From assembly GCA_013176395.1 (NCBI GenBank), contig JABMLP010000010.1, positions 124,001 through 188,000 on the forward strand: a stretch of 64,000 nucleotides of DNA, written 5' to 3'. The notes beneath the pieces are model-generated. The model did not search any database. It saw only the letters and a program-made list of their open reading frames with translations, and was not told where the DNA came from. The translations under genes and the position numbers were made by a program. This DNA is from Venturia oleaginea (taxonomy: Eukaryota; Ascomycota; Dothideomycetes; Venturiales; Venturiaceae). Shown here in pieces: positions 1-11,283 of the stretch (positions are counted from its first letter, which is position 1; every line of letters starts with the position of its first letter).

Positions 1-2430
1 GCGAATGCTCATCACTGCTGTACCCATAATACGGGCTCCCGCTCGTCGTGAAATTAGGCGGCGTGGCAAATTCCTCCATACTACTCGCCGTAGTCCCAGC
101 ATTCGAAAACCCAGGCGTCTCAATCTGCACTGGAAGAAACCTCTTCAACGCTTCAATCGACCTCGTGATGGGCGCTGATGACCCCAATGGATCCATACCC
201 TCGTTGATAGACGACATGACTGATATGAGTTTGGTGAGTAACGTTTGAACACGCTCATTCCGGCTTGGTTCGCGAAGGATGCCCAACAGGAGCGCGGAGC
301 TGAGGGAACGATGGACGGCGGCCCATGATTGAGACGCGAATTGGGTTATGTTTTGGAGGCCGATGAATGCTTCTACTGTGTTGGCGAGAGATTCGATGCA
401 GGTCTTGCGAAGGAAGGAGGAGGCGTCTGTGGCGTTTTTGTCCGCGTTGCGGTGTTTTCGTAGGATGGGAGGGCATAGTTCTGATGTTATGTATGATCTG
501 TGGAGATAGAGGTTCCAGTACTCGAGTTGTTGCTTCATGGACCTACAATTTTTTTTATCGCGAAGATGATCAGCAGCATCGTTGAGCAGGGTAGAGAGTT
601 TTTTGCGTGTCTCGACGAGATGGGATATTTCACTCTTTGAATCTCGATGTGTATTTCTTTCGTAGATAATTTCTAAACCGGTCTTGCAGAGTGTTCGCAT
701 GCATTCAATGTAGTTCATCTTTTCTCCTGGTTGGATAGGAGGTAGTTGCGATTCTAATTTCGCCGTTGATGAGGCACGGTCGTATGTGATAGATAGAAGA
801 CTGTCTTGCCATATGATCTGCCACCAGACGTGACTTCTTTGTTGCTTTACCTCAGCAGCGACGAAAGGTGGAGCCTCGCGATGGAGGCCTTGACTTTGAG
901 CAAGACGACTTGTCAAACCTGGGCAAGTTTTGGCAAAGGGGTTATCATCGACGAAGCAGAGCTTATAGACTCCCATCTGCCAAAACATGTTGCGGGAAAT
1001 CGTTGTATTGTTTTTGAAGTATGCCGATAGTCTCAATTCGCAGATTCTGTCACTCCCACTCGCATTCGCAGATCCCGCACTGTTTCGATTCCATCACGAT
1101 TTTAAAAGGTCGGATTTCAGGTCTCAAGCAACTATTCATCGTCCATTGCAATAATTGGTGTACCATCGAAACAAGTAAAGGAGCGTAAAAGACATGATCA
1201 CTTACCGAGTAGCGACCATGCAACACCTGCGTTCATATTGTTCGAGATGACATTCCCAAGCACAAGCAGATTCTGGACATCTGAAAGATTCGAATGTGAG
1301 AGGTAATTGATGATGCGCAGACATTCATAAGCGCTGCACACAAAGACCTGAGACATTAGTTGCCTTTCTTTTCTTGGTCGTCCTGAGCATTGGCAACCTG
1401 AAGCCAGAGCAGCGAACAGAAGGCCAATCCAGTGTAGATCCTTTCCGTAAGCGCTCTGAGTATCAATGGCACCTCCATAGCTCGCGATTTCACTATTCGT
1501 GCGTCTGTTCGAGAGGAAGTTGATTAGATCGTACTCCATTCCCGGTATGTCGGCTATTCCTGGATAGAGTATGTGTGCAGTTTGTTTGTATTTTCTAAAG
1601 TATGACAAGCACTCTGAATCCGCTGGTATGAGACTACAAAGCTGTTGAACCCGGGAAATAGAACCATGTGGCAAACCCCAAAGGTCAACAAAAGGATACG
1701 TCGCAGAGTCGTTGTCGAGGCCAAACACAGGGAGAAGACTTTTTCCGATTAGCTCTTGGATGCCCTCATCCCCCTTTCCCATGGCGACCACCATGGCGGG
1801 TACGGAGTTTCCTCCCAGAAAAGTATCGTGTTGATCACCGAGGAGTTGATTATTGGCGAGGATAGATGGAATGCTGTCGCTACTATCTCGATTTGGTTCG
1901 CCTGGCTTGAACGAAGAAGATGGATTCTCCTCGTCATCTTCAGAACTATTTCTAGGACCAAGGCGCCTTCTTTTCAGAGGACGTGACGCTTGTTGTATAG
2001 TGACCATGACTTCGAAGATTGTATCCACCTTCGCACGCATGTCTTCCCATTCCTTTCGCGAGAGGCGGAACCCGTCATGGGCACCGGCTGTGTGAATGCC
2101 CTCGACGGTTTGAGATGGCGAGTGCAGAGGCAGCTGGGTAGTGGGTGGGTTGTATGTGCATAGCTCCGGGTGTTCCCTCTCAATGCAGGTCTTGCACTAA
2201 GCTATCATTAACTCCACACCCTACAAAAGTAGTCGGGCAGAGCCACGAACCGGGACATGGTGCGAGCATTTTACTTTGCGCTGACGGCAGGGATAGCAAG
2301 ACTTCAGACCGCTGCGAGCCTTTCTCTTGGTGTGGAGGATCTCATTGACGTCCGTTTCAGGCAATGAGGCCAGATTCGGAAGCTGGGAGGCCATGGGATG
2401 GGGATGGGCTGATGGTGAGGTGAGACGCAC
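1..2430 (-). CDS. Zn2Cys6 fungal transcription factor, 3' end outside window
   Basis: Probable sequence-specific nuclear regulator. Exons read on the minus strand are 2430-2251, 2196-1206 and 918 to the window edge. The zinc cluster is split by intron 1 (54 nt): CYPCRQRKVKC lies in exon 1, and exon 2 opens with CKTCIERE followed by a sixth Cys, giving C-x2-C-x6-C-x5-C-x2-C-x8-C. A second intron of 287 nt joins AWSLLG to LTSRLAQSQGLHREAP, which matches the usual signature of the fungal-specific middle homology domain. From there the frame stays open to base 1, so about 696 residues are present and the C-terminus is missing. The start could be 2430 or the internal Met at 2394. Target genes cannot be inferred. 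The class is secure; the length of intron 2 is less so. Confidence 0.85.
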
Positions 2431-2836
2431 TACCTCGGCGTCGCTCGTGGATCAGGATCGGGACAATTCTCGCTTGCGGAGCCCGTGACTGAGAACAAAA
2501 CTATGCTTCCAATAAAAGAAGTCCGGGGACTAGAACCCCGGGTCCAATCAGTGTTGGGCAGGATGTCACAGCTGTTCTGGAAGATTAGTCATCCGTTTCT
2601 GTGAGGTGCAGATGATAGGAAGTAGAAAATCGTGCGTTTCCCGAACTATCGCGAACCAGCCGAGATAATGGCGACCACCGCTTTCTTCCATATAAGTACT
2701 ACGGGCATTCCACTTTCAGCATAATATCATCATTCCAAATCAAAAACCATCATCCATTCATAACCCACACCAAAACGATCCTATCGCAGACCAATCACAT
2801 CACTCAGCCTTTCGAAAAGGCCTCACCACCACAACA
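2431..2836. promoter_or_regulatory. Shared divergent promoter, Zn2Cys6 gene and bHLH gene
   Basis: This 406-bp gap separates two divergent regulators. A TATA-like TATAAG lies at 2691-2696, 146 bp before the bHLH start codon, and is followed by a C/A-rich leader typical of fungal 5' UTRs. No other gene is seen. Confidence 0.5.
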
Positions 2837-3553
2837 ATGCCCTTCTCAGACAACGCCTTCACAAATAGCTGGCTCGAAAGTACATACTCCGATCCCACCT
2901 TCGCCAGCATCGACTTCGACAATTTCGACGCTGCAATACGTCTCTCAGATCCATCATTAAACCAATGGGGCGCATCCTACCTTCAACAACCGCAACAATC
3001 ATTACTAGACACATGCTCATCACCGACCTCCGAATGCGAAGAATTCTTCAGCAGCCCCGTCCTCCAAACCACTGAAATCACCTCTCCAAAATCATCCACT
3101 ACAACACAACAAACCCCACTAAAACGTCGTTCTTCATCTATAGACTCGGGAGATACACCATTCGAAGTACAACAACCGAAACCGAAACGAGGACGTCCAT
3201 CTATGGCATCCAGTCCCCGACTTTCTCGCACCAAAGCAACGATATCTAGTTCAGCCTTCTCTACTACATCCGAACAGAGCACCAAAAATAACTCAACCGC
3301 TCGCACACCACATAACCAGGTCGAACGCAAATACCGCGAATCCCTCAACACAGAGATGGAAAGACTTCGTCTGGCCGTTCCATCGACGGCACGGTGGGAA
3401 GAAAACGTGTATAGTCTGGCGGGGAAGATAAAGCCGAGTAAGGCTATGGTGTTGGCGAGTGCGATTGCTTATATAAGGGCTTTGGAGAGGGAAACGAAGG
3501 GTTTGAGGAGGGAGAATGCGGGGTTGAGTAGTAATAGTGGTGATGATGAATAA
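2837..3553 (+). CDS. bHLH transcription factor, SREBP-type basic region
   Basis: Single-exon protein of 238 residues with ATG in a good context (ACAACAATG). The N-terminal 150 residues are acidic, then Ser/Thr/Gln-rich, with a basic stretch (KPKRGRP) near 115. The bHLH spans about residues 155-232: basic helix HNQVERKYRESLN, a long loop with a Trp, then KPSKAMVLASAIAYIRALE. The Tyr in ERKYRE, where most bHLH proteins have Arg, is the hallmark of the SREBP/SRE1 class. Membrane segments of true SREBPs are absent, so this is a soluble nuclear factor that probably binds E-box or SRE-like sites. The gene at 14,886 encodes a second protein of the same type. Targets are unknown. Confidence 0.85.
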   Translation: MPFSDNAFTNSWLESTYSDPTFASIDFDNFDAAIRLSDPSLNQWGASYLQQPQQSLLDTCSSPTSECEEFFSSPVLQTTEITSPKSSTTTQQTPLKRRSSSIDSGDTPFEVQQPKPKRGRPSMASSPRLSRTKATISSSAFSTTSEQSTKNNSTARTPHNQVERKYRESLNTEMERLRLAVPSTARWEENVYSLAGKIKPSKAMVLASAIAYIRALERETKGLRRENAGLSSNSGDDE

Positions 3554-3985
3554 ATAGTAAGGGTTGCATTTTCATTTCCCTATCATGCATAGTGTTTTGT
3601 AATGGAGTTTTACGATGGGGGAAAATGTCCGCTCGGATGCGTTGACTGGGGTTTTTTTTTGTGTTGTTAGTTGGTTTTTTGAATATCATGGAGTTGCGAT
3701 GGAGAGTTAATTTGACTCTGTAATGAAAGATTGGACTGTTTCTCTCATCGTGCCATACTTGAGTCAGCTTTAAGAAGCACATATCTATGTTAATAGTTCC
3801 CTTGCTGCCACTTCTTTATAGTTTGTCTCCTTCGCTATAGTACATATAGGATACCATCTATCAGTTTCTCGATAAAAGCCCCACTATGCGCTAGCACCGG
3901 CGTCGAGCTAGGTGTTATTGTCTTCTTTATCACTGAAAGCGGTTGACAGCTGTCTTCCCCTTGGTTACACCGTCACCAGTCATGC
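3554..3985. other. Intergenic, 3' flank of the bHLH gene
   Basis: Contains a T-run at 3651-3659 and no coding potential I can support. Its right edge is the left copy of a 16-bp direct repeat. Confidence 0.5.
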
Positions 3986-5563
3986 TCTTATGCCTTTCTT
4001 GATTGATTGATTGATTGATTGATTTTATCCTACTCGGTTGCAGCCGCTTAATCAGGCAGCTATGTCCGGTTAGGAGGACTTCATCAGACAGCCGACACGT
4101 GATAGATTACATAATCCACCGCGCCCCACTTCGCCCCGTTCACTGAAACAAGACCAGCTGTCCCCTCCGTCCTCCCTCTTTTCCCTTAACCAGTATCTCC
4201 AAATGCCCGCTGGCTCTTGTAGATACTGGGTATTCTGCTAGTATATCTGTGCTATGTAGACTCAAGAGGCAATGCCTCGTGTTTCGCTATCCTTCTACCT
4301 ACAGTCTCCCTCTAATGCTCAGCTTTGTCTATCTGTTTCGCCTTATCCCTCAAGGCCAATGGGTTCCCTAAGTATGTTTCTGCTTGTGAAAGTTGCCTTG
4401 CACCAGATTCCTATGCGGCGGTGTATTTGGTTGTGTGATGCTGGAGACAATAGTAACCATCGTAGTCGTGATTTCGCTGCTTGGGTGTGATACTCCGGGT
4501 ATGCCCGTGGACGAGGCTGTCTGGTAGCTGCCGTATTGTATGGCGCCGATCGTGCTATAGACCTGCCGTCTTATAGTCGGAGCCTACCTGCTGCTAGTCG
4601 CTCTCCCTACTTGCTATATCGCGCTCCTACTCTTGCCAATGCCATAACTGGGACGCAACAGTCTGGGGAGAGGCTCAAGGCTACGTCTGCTGGCTTGTAG
4701 GGAGGGGATTTGCCGCCAATAAGCTCCTTCTATACGTCCTTACTGCTTACTGTGTTGCGCACCTACTCTTGCCAATGCCATAACTGGGACGCAACAGTTT
4801 GGGGAGAGGCTCAAGGCTCTGAACATCAGCTTGCAGCAGGACGGTTTGCGGAGACGATAGTAGATGAGGTTCTCTAGCAGCTGCCGTATCGTGTCGCACC
4901 GATTGTGTTGTAGACCTGTCGTCTTATAGTCGGAGCCTATCTGCTGCTAGTCGCTCTCCCTGCTTGCCATATCGCGCACCTACTCTTGCCAATGCCATAA
5001 CTGGGACGCAACAGTCTGGGGAGAGGCTCAAGGCTACGTCTGCTAGCTTACAGGGAGGGGATTTGCCGCCAATAGGCTCCTTCTATGCGTCCTTACTACT
5101 TACTGTGTCGCGCACCTACTCTTGCCAATGCCATAACTGGGAGGCAACAGTTTGGGGAGAGGCTCAAGGCTCTGGGCAACAGCTTGTAGCAGGACGGTTT
5201 GCCAAGACGTTGGGAGAGGTTGTCTAGTCGTTGCAGTGGTGTGTGGTGCCGATTGTTGCGCACCGGGCGTCTGGTGTTTGAGTTGTGTTGAAGGTATTGC
5301 CGTTCTAGCAGTGACTAGATGGTTGCTGTTGTCTTTGGTGGACGCATCGTTCGTGTAGCTTGCTCATGTATTCGTCTGCTTGCTCTGCCGTGGCCGCGAC
5401 GGCGACTCTAGAGATATCTCATCGACGCTGAGGGACGCGCGATGGCCTCTAGAGGCCGGAGCGGCCACTGGCAGAGGTGTTTTGATGATCTTTAGATGAT
5501 ACTTCTGTAAATTCCAAAAATTGAGTTCTCGCTGTGTGTGCTGTTTTTCTTATGCCTTTCTTG
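3986..5563. mobile_element. Candidate retro-inserted element with 16-bp target-site duplication
   Basis: The 16-mer TCTTATGCCTTTCTTG occurs at 3986-4001 and again at 5548-5563, bounding 1,546 bp. Directly inside the left copy is a GATT microsatellite (about 4001-4024). Read on the minus strand this gives an (AATC)n tail next to the repeat, as expected for a non-LTR (LINE or SINE-like) insertion primed at its 3' end. The interior has no long ORF and contains a 353-bp tandem array. A long, variable target-site duplication is typical of target-primed reverse transcription. Family is not recognised; a chance 16-mer repeat or a segmental event is the alternative. Confidence 0.45.
4515..5275. repeat. 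Tandem array, 353-bp period, about 2.2 copies
   Basis: The anchor CTACTCTTGCCAATGCCATA appears at 4627, 4763, 4980 and 5116. Spacings are 136, 217 and 136, so a 353-bp unit holding two internal half-copies is duplicated. A partial third copy starts near 5215. Copies differ mainly by C/T and G/A changes. It lies wholly inside the candidate element 3986-5563. Confidence 0.8.
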
Positions 5564-6689
5564 CTCAATCCCTCGACGAAGATTTTCAATCATCGGTTAG
5601 AGGCTGCTAGCTTTAACACAATCATTAAAAATACCGACATGAGATGATCCGTCTTCCAAGAAACACAAAGATTCCGTCTAATCACAATAAACCCAGATCG
5701 CGCACTTCTCAATTCACAAACACCCGAACAATAAATAACAACACCCCCCAATAAGGCACAAACTCTTCCAACAAACAAAATAAAGTATCCTTCCAGATGA
5801 AGCAACAAAAAGAAACAGCCACTATCCTAACCACTGAACGACGGATCCTTTTAATGCTTCGCCCCCTACCCGTTCGTCGGGTAGGTGCAAAGCATTAGAG
5901 AATACTTGGGGAATCGAACTCTAGTCTCTGACTGTTTACTTGATGGAATAGAGATCTAGAGGAATTGGTCACGCCAATTCCATCTCATGTTGAGATTATT
6001 TTGAGGAGTTTGGATCATATTGAGTTATAGAAAGGGTAATCCTTATATTTATGTACTAGTGGTTGGAATGGAAATGCCTATTTACTTGGTATTGTAATCG
6101 GTCATGTCGTTAAAATTCTTCGTAGCTGACCTGTTCGGCGTTTGTTTTCTCCCATGCTAGTAATCCTCTGGAAGGTACTCATCTGAACAGGTTGTACGAT
6201 AGATTGATGAGCTATGTGTATCGAATTGTCACCATCAAGGGTTTTCGTTGGTCGAGAAGAGAGCGGTTTGACCTCCAGGAACGGTTACAGTACGTGGTTC
6301 CTGGATTGAAAGAACAAATGCGGGAAATGAATTTATGCTTAGTTCTTGCATTGAATCTTCATGCCAATTGTGTGCATCATCCCTGATCCTCGTTATCAAC
6401 GCGAGGAATACGTCGTCCACAGTATCAGCCAGTCATGAGCTTCGTTCACTAATCATGAGGCCGAGGCTGTAGACACAGCCTGAACGCTACTCACGATGAG
6501 TATACAAGATTACTTGTCACTACGCAGCGTTGATCTTTACCTCTCCGATAGAGCGCTGGTAAATACCGGACTTCTTCACGGACGAAGATTATGAAGGGGT
6601 ATCAAAAAGGAAAAGTTGATGAAGAAGAACGACGGTCAATGATCACCTACCAACACTTGCAAATTACCGTCTCACGAATACAGGCGCAA
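5564..6689. other. Non-coding stretch with hairpin and possible LTR fragment
   Basis: No supported gene. It holds the hairpin at 5852-5897, a short inverted repeat GGAATTGG/CCAATTCC near 5960-5980, and TGTTGAGA near 5987, a start often seen in Ty1-copia LTRs. I could not find a matching LTR end or target-site duplication, so the LTR idea is weak. Confidence 0.35.
5852..5897. repeat. Long imperfect inverted repeat (hairpin)
   Basis: TAATGCTT (5852-5859) pairs with AAGCATTA (5890-5897), and CCTACCCG (5865-5872) pairs with CGGGTAGG (5878-5885) around a TTCGT loop. No adjacent gene uses it as an obvious terminator; it may be the end of a decayed repeat. Confidence 0.6.
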
Positions 6690-7738
6690 CGTCTTACATT
6701 CTCCTCACTGGCGCCACTGACATGCTCGGATCTGTGATTTTGAAGCAGCTCGTTGACGCTGACTTCAAAGTCAACGCCATTATTCGCTCCTTCGGCAAGT
6801 CTAAAGAAGCCCTCACAGTCCAGTACCTTCCAGCAGTCGAATCCAGCCAACTCATCTTCACCGAATCCCAGATATTTCTGTTGACAGCGTCTTCGACGAA
6901 TCACTCACGAACGCATCAAACTTCATTCACGCAGCCACACCCCTCTCCGACAAAGATTTTCACGAGACGATTATCAAACCTGGATTGGCCATCACCGATG
7001 ACGTCATGTGATCAGCGGCCAAAGCACCACACCTCCAGCGGTTAATTATCACCGGTTCCATTGTCTTATGCTTCCAGATTCCCGATGATCTGATGATCGG
7101 GAAGATCATTTCCGAGAAAGACTGGAATCCTGTTACTTTGGGCGAGGGCAGACGCGATATGGCTTCCGCATATGGCTATCCCAAAGTCACGTCCGAGAGA
7201 GAAGCCTGGGCCTTCATGGAGAAGGCAGAACCGAGGTTTGAACTCGTGTATCTGCTTGCGCCGAGCATTATTGGGAAGAATATGCAGGTTGGGTGGGTTC
7301 TGACGAAGGATGCGTTGGGTGGTGCGAGCAACGTGTATAATTCGCTTTTTGATGTCGAACAGCCGGGGATTCTGTTCCCATAATACATGTATGTCGTCTG
7401 TCTCATCCCAGATGGTTGTGCTAATAGTGGATATAGGGACATTGAGGATGTAGGGGCCACCCATCTCATGGCTCTCGAACCAAAGGTGAAGGGGAACGAG
7501 CGGTATCTGTTTCATGCTAAGGGAGCGTTGCTTGGAGACACTGTCGCCAACTTTATAAAGGAGACGTATCCGCAGTTGAGAGTTAGGGTGCCTGCTGGTG
7601 CTGAGGGGGCGAGTTTGCCTCCAAGGCTTCTTGCAGACGGACATTTCGAAGTCTGAGGCCACCTTTGGAAAAGAGTGGAGGGATTGGGAGGAGGGCGTTG
7701 TCGACATCGTGGAGGACCTGTTGAAGTTGGGGGCGTAG
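6690..7738 (+). pseudogene. Decayed NAD(P)-dependent short-chain reductase (GRE2/dihydroflavonol-reductase type)
   Basis: Three frames together read as an extended SDR: YILLTGAT (Rossmann start, near 6690), FKVNAIIRSF, NFIHAATPL, LQRLIITGS, YGYPKVTSEREAW (YxxxK active-site region) and a normal C-terminal helix ending at TAG 7736-7738. The copy is broken by a frameshift near 6864, stops at 7009-7011 and 7381-7383, and a second frameshift near 7630. The dinucleotide-binding glycine motif reads TGATDMLG in place of TGATGFLG. An intron signal survives at about 7388-7436 (GTATGT..TGCTAAT..ATAG). Intact relatives reduce small aldehydes or ketones; this copy cannot make the enzyme. Confidence 0.8.
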
Positions 7739-8226
7739 GAGGGAGGGATTACTATCTGTTGCGTATTCATGATGAGCTATACAATAGTTGGATGGACTGG
7801 GAAGAAAGCGGCATAATGAAAGGTCTGCTAGAATCCTAATCAGTAGGGTCTTACGAAGTAGATTCCTTGCTCTTAAGGCTCGAGAGCCGCAAAATCAAGA
7901 ATTATGGGTGTGAGTGGGATCGGGAGGAAGAAATTTCCAGTGGTGGTCGATGATCTTTCTCTTGGCCGTGGGGTGCCCGACACATCGCACTCCAGTCGCT
8001 CCATCGTCAACCATCATCTCTTCTCCCTTTTTCTCTGATATCCGACCAGGATACTAGGAGGTATCATCATCCGCTCTCTGTCGTCAACCGCTCGAAGAAC
8101 CAATGGTGTAGTGCGAAATCTGAGGCGGCCAACTGGCAAAAGGCATCTCAGGTCTCACCGGCAGGAATTTGGAATTAAATTTTTATACTGCTCTGTCTCC
8201 CAAAATTAAAACTGCCGACACTTTGC
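7739..8226. other. Intergenic, no feature seen
   Basis: Lies between two pseudogenes. No ORF or repeat could be supported. Confidence 0.4.
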
Positions 8227-9166
8227 ATCAGCCTCGAAGCGATGAGAAATTGCGTCAAACCTTCTAAGATGCAGTCAAGATCACAAGAGGACTTGGTGTG
8301 GATTACCTTTGGATCCATTCTATCTGTAACCTCCAGGAAAGCCCCTTGGACTGTGAAGCCGAGGCTAAGATCATGGGGCAGATGTGCTCTGGTTCGTTTA
8401 GCAATATCGCAGCAACAGCTGCAGACGACTCTCTAGAAAGATGTTTTCTAATCGAGCTCATGAGCTGGTAATACTTCATACTTTCGACAGCAAATAACTT
8501 CTCCTTCATGGAGATGATTAGACTGGGCCACTTGGGCTCATTGTCCCGGAACATTACTTTTTGTCTACCCTAGCGACTTTTGGAGGAAAGGGATGACGAC
8601 CCAACCAGATGGGTCGTTTAAGATCGTTTGCTCGCCCCGACGGACCCGATCCTCAGTTGGTCTGGGAATGCTCGCATGTTGTTGCGTGTGAAACGTTCCC
8701 CAACCGTCTTACACACTCAACACTGGCTGACACTTTACAGACTTGGAGATTTTCAGTAGTCGAGATGAAATCTCCACAGGCGGCTTTGGATTGGAGAGCA
8801 ATTGCCATGTTCTACACAAAATGCTCGTTGATCAGGGAAAGTAATAGGCTTCCTGCCATCGAGCGCCTCTCAAGGGCGATGGGCGATGGAGCCTGTGGTT
8901 GATATCTAGCGGGACTTTGGGAAGTAGACTTCCCCGTTTGCTGTGTTATCCCAGTTGCAGGACCCATTCCATTCAAATTACCGAGCTTTTCTTCAGATGT
9001 GACTTCTTTGCTCAAGTACATCGAAGCAGGATCGGAACCACGATGGCGCGCGCGGTTGGTAGAACCACTTGGGCGTGTGGGTACCGACTTCGAAAGCCAC
9101 GGCATTATTAGCCGGGACAGTGGCGTTAACCACCCACGCTGTTCGTATTACCAGTGCTGGAGTTGA
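8227..9166 (+). pseudogene. HET (heterokaryon incompatibility) domain gene relic
   Basis: Two blocks resemble HET proteins. Block 1 (8250-8471) reads DAVKITRGLGVDYLWIHSIC, then MGQMCSGSFSNIAATAADD: the helix, the LWIDslC motif and the iaAtaA motif of the HET core. The usual Asp of WID is His here, and an in-frame TAA lies at 8265-8267. Block 2 (about 8630-9166) reads QLVWECSHVVACETFP, RLPAIERLSRAM, then after TGA 8900-8902 YLAGLWEVDFPVCC: the C-terminal WEC and LPAisGLA..YlaGLW motifs. The central segment is lost or scrambled. Intact homologues mediate self/non-self recognition at hyphal fusion; this copy is dead. Confidence 0.75.
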
Positions 9167-9629
9167 AATCATCTCGCAGGGAATATCATGCTGTACGTCT
9201 CGTGCTGCGGCTCACGTCGAGAACCAATAGTGAGTATGAACAATTTATCAATATTGTCCAGCCATGCATTGTGCGACGCTATTCCCATCTTGCTTCATGT
9301 TTCTCTGAATCACGCAGAACGTTTTTTGGTCTCACGGGAGGAGAAGTTGTGTACCCATTTTCAATTGTATAGACAATCAACTACAAAGGCCGACAGGAAT
9401 TGCCAGCTGCTATCCGGGAGTAGTCATTTTGAGTAAACTTGGGCGACATCTTTATCGCTACAACACCATTACCATCAAAGTTCTACCTGCAAGACTGGGT
9501 TACTCTTTTCACTTTCACAGTCGTCTTCCAAACTTGTAGCTGCTCATGATCGACTCGATTCCATCAGAGATCCTTGGACAACTCCAAATACAATCAACGC
9601 CTGATCAACCACTGCCACACCTTACCCAC
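9167..9629. other. Intergenic, no feature seen
   Basis: No conserved reading frame or repeat was recognised; short plus-strand ORFs lack any family signature. Confidence 0.4.
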
Positions 9630-9914
9630 CTACCACCTGCGCCCACTCCCACCCAACTCCCCATCCACCCACGCCGCCCCCTCCTCCGGCCAACACTGAT
9701 CACATCTCTCATGGTTCCCCTCGACATCACTCCTCTCCTTCCAACTCCGTCCGCTCTGCTTCAGTTCCTTCTGCCGTTCGACACCTTCGCAGTCTTCCTT
9801 CTTTGGGTTTTGACAGTTGCGGAATTTGCCCGTTTTGTTGTGGTAGAGGCAGACGCAGCAGATCCAGGCGCGGTGGGTTGAGCCGCCTTTTCGGGGGCGG
9901 GCTGGTGAAGACAT
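9630..9914 (-). CDS. Small CCxC zinc-binding protein, paralogue of the 24.5-kb gene
   Basis: 94-residue ORF with ATG at 9914. The motif order is W-x-CCVC-x-Y-x-NKTG (residues about 17-29), then NCQNPKKEDC, then HERCDQCWP near 70. The same order and spacing logic occur in the protein at 24,488-25,327 (CCVCGYKNKTG..C..C..HRRCDNCFP), so the two are paralogues. The seven cysteines and the His suggest a zinc ribbon or similar fold. I do not recognise a named family or a function. No signal peptide or membrane helix is seen. Pairing with the other copy argues for a real gene rather than a chance ORF; an upstream exon cannot be excluded. Confidence 0.65.
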   Translation of the reverse strand: MSSPARPRKGGSTHRAWICCVCLYHNKTGKFRNCQNPKKEDCEGVERQKELKQSGRSWKERSDVEGNHERCDQCWPEEGAAWVDGELGGSGRRW

Positions 9915-11283
9915 CCTGGGCTGGTCTCGATTTCGGTAGTGCTTCTGGTGAAGAATTTGGTGATGCTTTTCTTGATTTTGTGAAATTGAATAATTTCTTG
10001 GGTTATGGAAATTTATCGAGATCTTGAGTTCTAGCGCTAAATGGTTTGAGTCGATGAGGTATCTCAGATTGGTTTATATGAAGAGCTTGGTTTTGGTTTG
10101 ATGATTTGACTGAATAGCAAAGCCTGTCTCCAGTGCGAAGAAGTGGTCGAACACAGTTTGCTGAAAGTTGTGGTTGAGAATTGACGAGATTTATAGTCCC
10201 CGAAGTTGACAGTGATAGAAAGGAAAGAGTCAACAGAATGTGGCTTGTCAAAACCGATTGCGGATGTACGATAATCTCACGATAACCGCGAGCCGGCGAT
10301 TAAACTTTGTCTAGATCTGGAGGCGTATCTGGCGTAACGTGAGGTTGTTTTGTATGACCCTGTACCCAAATGCACGGCGTCTCCCTTACTTATACTTGCT
10401 CTCTCATACAACCTCAGTCCCACCATTCCCTCGACTGCCCGTCGTACCAAGGTCATTTGCTCAAGAATTGATCCGGTCAACTGATCTGGCATCACTGTTG
10501 TGGACGGAAATCCCCCGTCCTCTCTTGTATGGATGCATTATTTTGCGAACACGGCGTCATCGTGGGGGTACCAATAATTGACCTTCCGCAGATGAGAAGG
10601 TTCCGGTTACATGGCATGATCTTGATGGGCGCTTGTGGGATACGTACCTTTTGAGTGTTTTGGAATGCTGGCAGGCGGAGCATTCACCGGCGATGATGTC
10701 GCTTTGTTTTCTAGCGAGGCATGCCACGTGTCACATGTTTATGTAAGTTCCGGTGGTTAAGGTTGAGGCAGTGTAAGGCTCAGGCTTAGGTATTGACAGG
10801 TGTTCCTGCAGATAAAGCGGACAGGCCTGCATGATTTTGGATCGCGTCGTGGCGAGATCTGTTGATGAGTTGGAATTTTGTACCTGGATGCGAATCTGAC
10901 GACATTTGCAGTGAACTCTGCTATCGTGGCGATATCGAAACAAAGTGCTGTCGCTTAATGTCCCTTTTGTCAGCTCTCTTTATAAGCAGGGTCTCGATCC
11001 CTCTGCTGGTGGTCGTCGTGGCGAGTTCGATTCGACAGCCTCACTTGTTCTCACCATCGTGGCAAATTGCTCAATAGCTTTTGTACTGAGTTTTCAGTCA
11101 GTTACAAAATGTCTCAAGATTTCCAAGCAAGATGATTTCATCTTTCACTTGTCGTGGTGGAACTGGGAAGCCACGTGTATATCAATCTTGTCGACCCTCT
11201 TCTGCTGTTCTCATAATCTCGCAGCAGCTGTTGTCACCATCCTCAAAAGCTTGCCAGAAACTCATCAAATCCGTTCCTAGATT
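9915..11283. other. Long non-coding stretch
   Basis: About 1.4 kb without a supported gene. Several short ORFs on both strands lack conserved motifs. A minus-strand ORF at 10003-10251 begins with a hydrophobic stretch but has no supporting context. Confidence 0.35.

Noticed and set aside
5843..5935. tRNA on the minus strand (AGTTCGATTCC)
   Set aside because: Flanking bases do not form a T-stem or cloverleaf.
5987..6200. Solo Ty1-copia LTR
   Set aside because: TGTTGAGA start only; no matching end, TSD or second copy found.
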